A DNA stretch of 64,000 nt from Isoptericola luteus (GTDB taxonomy: Bacteria > Actinomycetota > Actinomycetes > Actinomycetales > Cellulomonadaceae): the NCBI RefSeq assembly GCF_020297055.1, contig NZ_JAIXCQ010000002.1, forward strand, positions 372,001-436,000, read 5' to 3'. The notes beneath the pieces are model-generated. The model was not told where the DNA came from and did no database searches. It worked only from the letters and a program-made list of their open reading frames with translations. Made by a program: the position numbers and the translations under genes. Of this stretch, positions 62,950 to 64,000 are shown piece after piece (positions within the stretch are counted from its first letter, which is position 1; each line of letters begins with the position of its first letter).

Positions 62950-63843
62950 TCAGTAGCGGGTGATGCCGCCCGGGCCGAAGCCTGTGCCGCCGGCCATCTT
63001 CTCGAGGCGCGAGATACGCTCCGACATCGGCGGGTGGGTGGCGAACAGCTTGGCCATGCCCGCGCCGCGGAACGGGTTGGCGAGCATGAGGTGCGAGACG
63101 TTCTCCAGCTCCCGGGTCTGCGGCAGCGGGGCCTTGGCGGTACCGGACTCCAGCTTGCGCAGCGCCGACGCGAGCGCCATCGGGTCGCCGGTGAGCTTCG
63201 CCCCGTCCTCGTCCGCGTCGTACTCACGTGTGCGGGAGATCGCCATCTGGATCAGCATCGCCGCGAACGGCGCCAGGATGGCCAGCGCGAGCGCGGCCAG
63301 CGGGTTGCCGCCCTCGCGGCGGTCCCCACCGCCGAAGAAGAGCAGGAACTGCGCCAGCGACGTGATCACGCCCGCCATCGCGGACGCGACCGACGACGTG
63401 AGGATGTCCCGGTTGTAGACGTGCATGAGCTCGTGCCCGAGCACCCCGCGCAGCTCCCGCTCGTCGAGCAGGCGCAGGATCCCCTCCGTGCAGCACACCG
63501 CGGCGTTCTTGGGGTTGCGACCCGTCGCGAACGCGTTCGGCGCCTGGGTGGGCGAGATGTACAGCCGCGGCATCGGCTGACGGGCCGCGGTGGACAGCTC
63601 GCGCACGATGCGGTGCATCTCCGGCGCCTCGAGCTCCGTCACCGGGTACGCGTGCATCGCGCGGATGGCGATCTTGTCGGAGTTCCAGTAGCTGACGAAC
63701 GTGGTGATCAGACCGATCGCCACGAACACGAACAGCATGGACTGGCTGCCGCGGAAGAACAGCGCCCACAGACCGAGGACGACGGCCCACATGCCGCCGA
63801 ACAGCGCCGCCGTCTTGAGACCGTTGAAATGCTGGTGGCCCAT
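62950..63843 (-). CDS. htpX: Membrane zinc metalloprotease HtpX
   Basis: 297 residues, M48 family. Two N-terminal spans ([17 protein letters not shown] and [15 protein letters not shown]), the zinc motif GHELMH with Glu as catalytic base, the third ligand in [12 protein letters not shown], and two later hydrophobic segments. HtpX degrades damaged membrane proteins with FtsH. It is a single gene with its own upstream region. Confidence 0.95.
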   Translation of the reverse strand: MGHQHFNGLKTAALFGGMWAVVLGLWALFFRGSQSMLFVFVAIGLITTFVSYWNSDKIAIRAMHAYPVTELEAPEMHRIVRELSTAARQPMPRLYISPTQAPNAFATGRNPKNAAVCCTEGILRLLDERELRGVLGHELMHVYNRDILTSSVASAMAGVITSLAQFLLFFGGGDRREGGNPLAALALAILAPFAAMLIQMAISRTREYDADEDGAKLTGDPMALASALRKLESGTAKAPLPQTRELENVSHLMLANPFRGAGMAKLFATHPPMSERISRLEKMAGGTGFGPGGITRY

Positions 63844-63915
63844 GTGTGGTGCCGTCTCCCTCCGTGCGCCCTGCCGGTGCAGGGGTGCACCGACAGGATC
63901 CCACCGGGGGAACGC

Positions 63916-63950
63916 TCCGCGGGCGGGCGAGGTTCCCGCCCACCCGCGGA
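63916..63950 (-). terminator. Terminator-like hairpin before htpX
   Basis: Outer arms TCCGCGGG / CCCGCGGA and an inner GCGGG/CCCGC stem, 3 nt after the stop of the gene cut by the right edge. It separates that gene from htpX. Confidence 0.55.
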
Positions 63951-63952
63951 CG

Positions 63953-64000
63953 TCAGGAGTCCGAGCGCCCCTTGGCGATGTCGAGCATCTCCTCGCGCGG
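63953..64000 (-). CDS. C-terminal end of an unidentified gene (edge-truncated)
   Basis: The minus strand reads [15 protein letters not shown] and a TGA stop, directly followed by a terminator-like hairpin. This is too little to name a family, but codon use and position suggest a real gene running off the right edge. Confidence 0.5.
   Translation of the reverse strand, partial: PREEMLDIAKGRSDS

Overview
The window is very GC-rich (roughly 70% or more by eye), with dense operons, many GTG starts and 1-14 nt stop/start overlaps. The S10-str-rpoBC order, a TTG-started rpoB, a tRNA-Trp-secE-nusG-rplK-rplA block, rpmG followed by two MaoC-type dehydratase genes, and an IdeR-type iron box all point to an actinobacterium. 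It is most likely a member of Micrococcales in the Cellulomonas / Isoptericola / Promicromonospora neighbourhood; the genus cannot be fixed from sequence alone.

Layout. (1) 1-8.3 kb, minus strand: start of the S10 operon (rpsJ-rplC-rplD-rplW-rplB-rpsS, the last cut by the window edge) and the str operon (rpsL-rpsG-fusA-tuf). (2) 8.3-26.5 kb, minus strand: rpoB-rpoC, rplJ-rplL with an L10-type leader and attenuator, then rplK-rplA, nusG, secE and tRNA-Trp. This housekeeping run is split between rplA and rplJ by a 5.7 kb four-gene operon (17.8-23.5 kb). It encodes an ECF-like sigma factor, a small Ig-like-fold protein, a cytoplasmic subtilisin and a TPR-CHAT (caspase-like) protein, and is the best candidate here for an undescribed signalling or defence module. 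(3) 26.7-43.9 kb, accessory/regulatory: an ABC exporter fused by overlaps to a NarL-type two-component system; adenosine deaminase; an OmpR-type two-component system headed by a membrane protein with a DEDA-repeat tail and followed by a KSPVSA-repeat exported protein; a phosphotransferase-like protein; a YcaQ-like winged-helix protein; a second NarL-type two-component system with a SHOCT protein; a lipoprotein L,D-transpeptidase; murB; and an MFS transporter facing a LacI regulator. (4) 45.1-53.7 kb, minus strand: a five-gene NIS hydroxamate siderophore operon of desferrioxamine type (PLP decarboxylase, amine monooxygenase, acyltransferase-IucA/IucC fusion, an Ntn acylase, a second acyltransferase) under two overlapping IdeR-like boxes. 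(5) 53.8-64 kb: secreted C39-like peptidase, secreted transglycosylase-like/amidase, two MaoC dehydratases, rpmG, tRNA-Met/Thr/Tyr, a CAP-domain protein, YajQ, a Cof-type HAD phosphatase, a K+ channel, htpX and the end of one further gene.

How the parts work together. Regions 1 and 2 are core transcription and translation. The iron operon converts lysine to cadaverine, N-hydroxylates it, acylates it and condenses the units into a hydroxamate chelator; the acylase is an unusual extra. The wall enzymes (LdtD-type, MurB, amidase, C39, CAP) and three two-component systems form an envelope-oriented accessory zone.

Unusual non-coding structure. Two loci carry the same CTGATCGTTGTG-bounded palindrome with a G/C homopolymer core. 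One lies between convergent genes; the other is inside the siderophore synthetase reading frame. Two other loci carry nested CGAGATAGAGA inverted repeats at gene ends. RpoB has Asn at the position equivalent to E. coli Ser531, a rifampicin-contact site.
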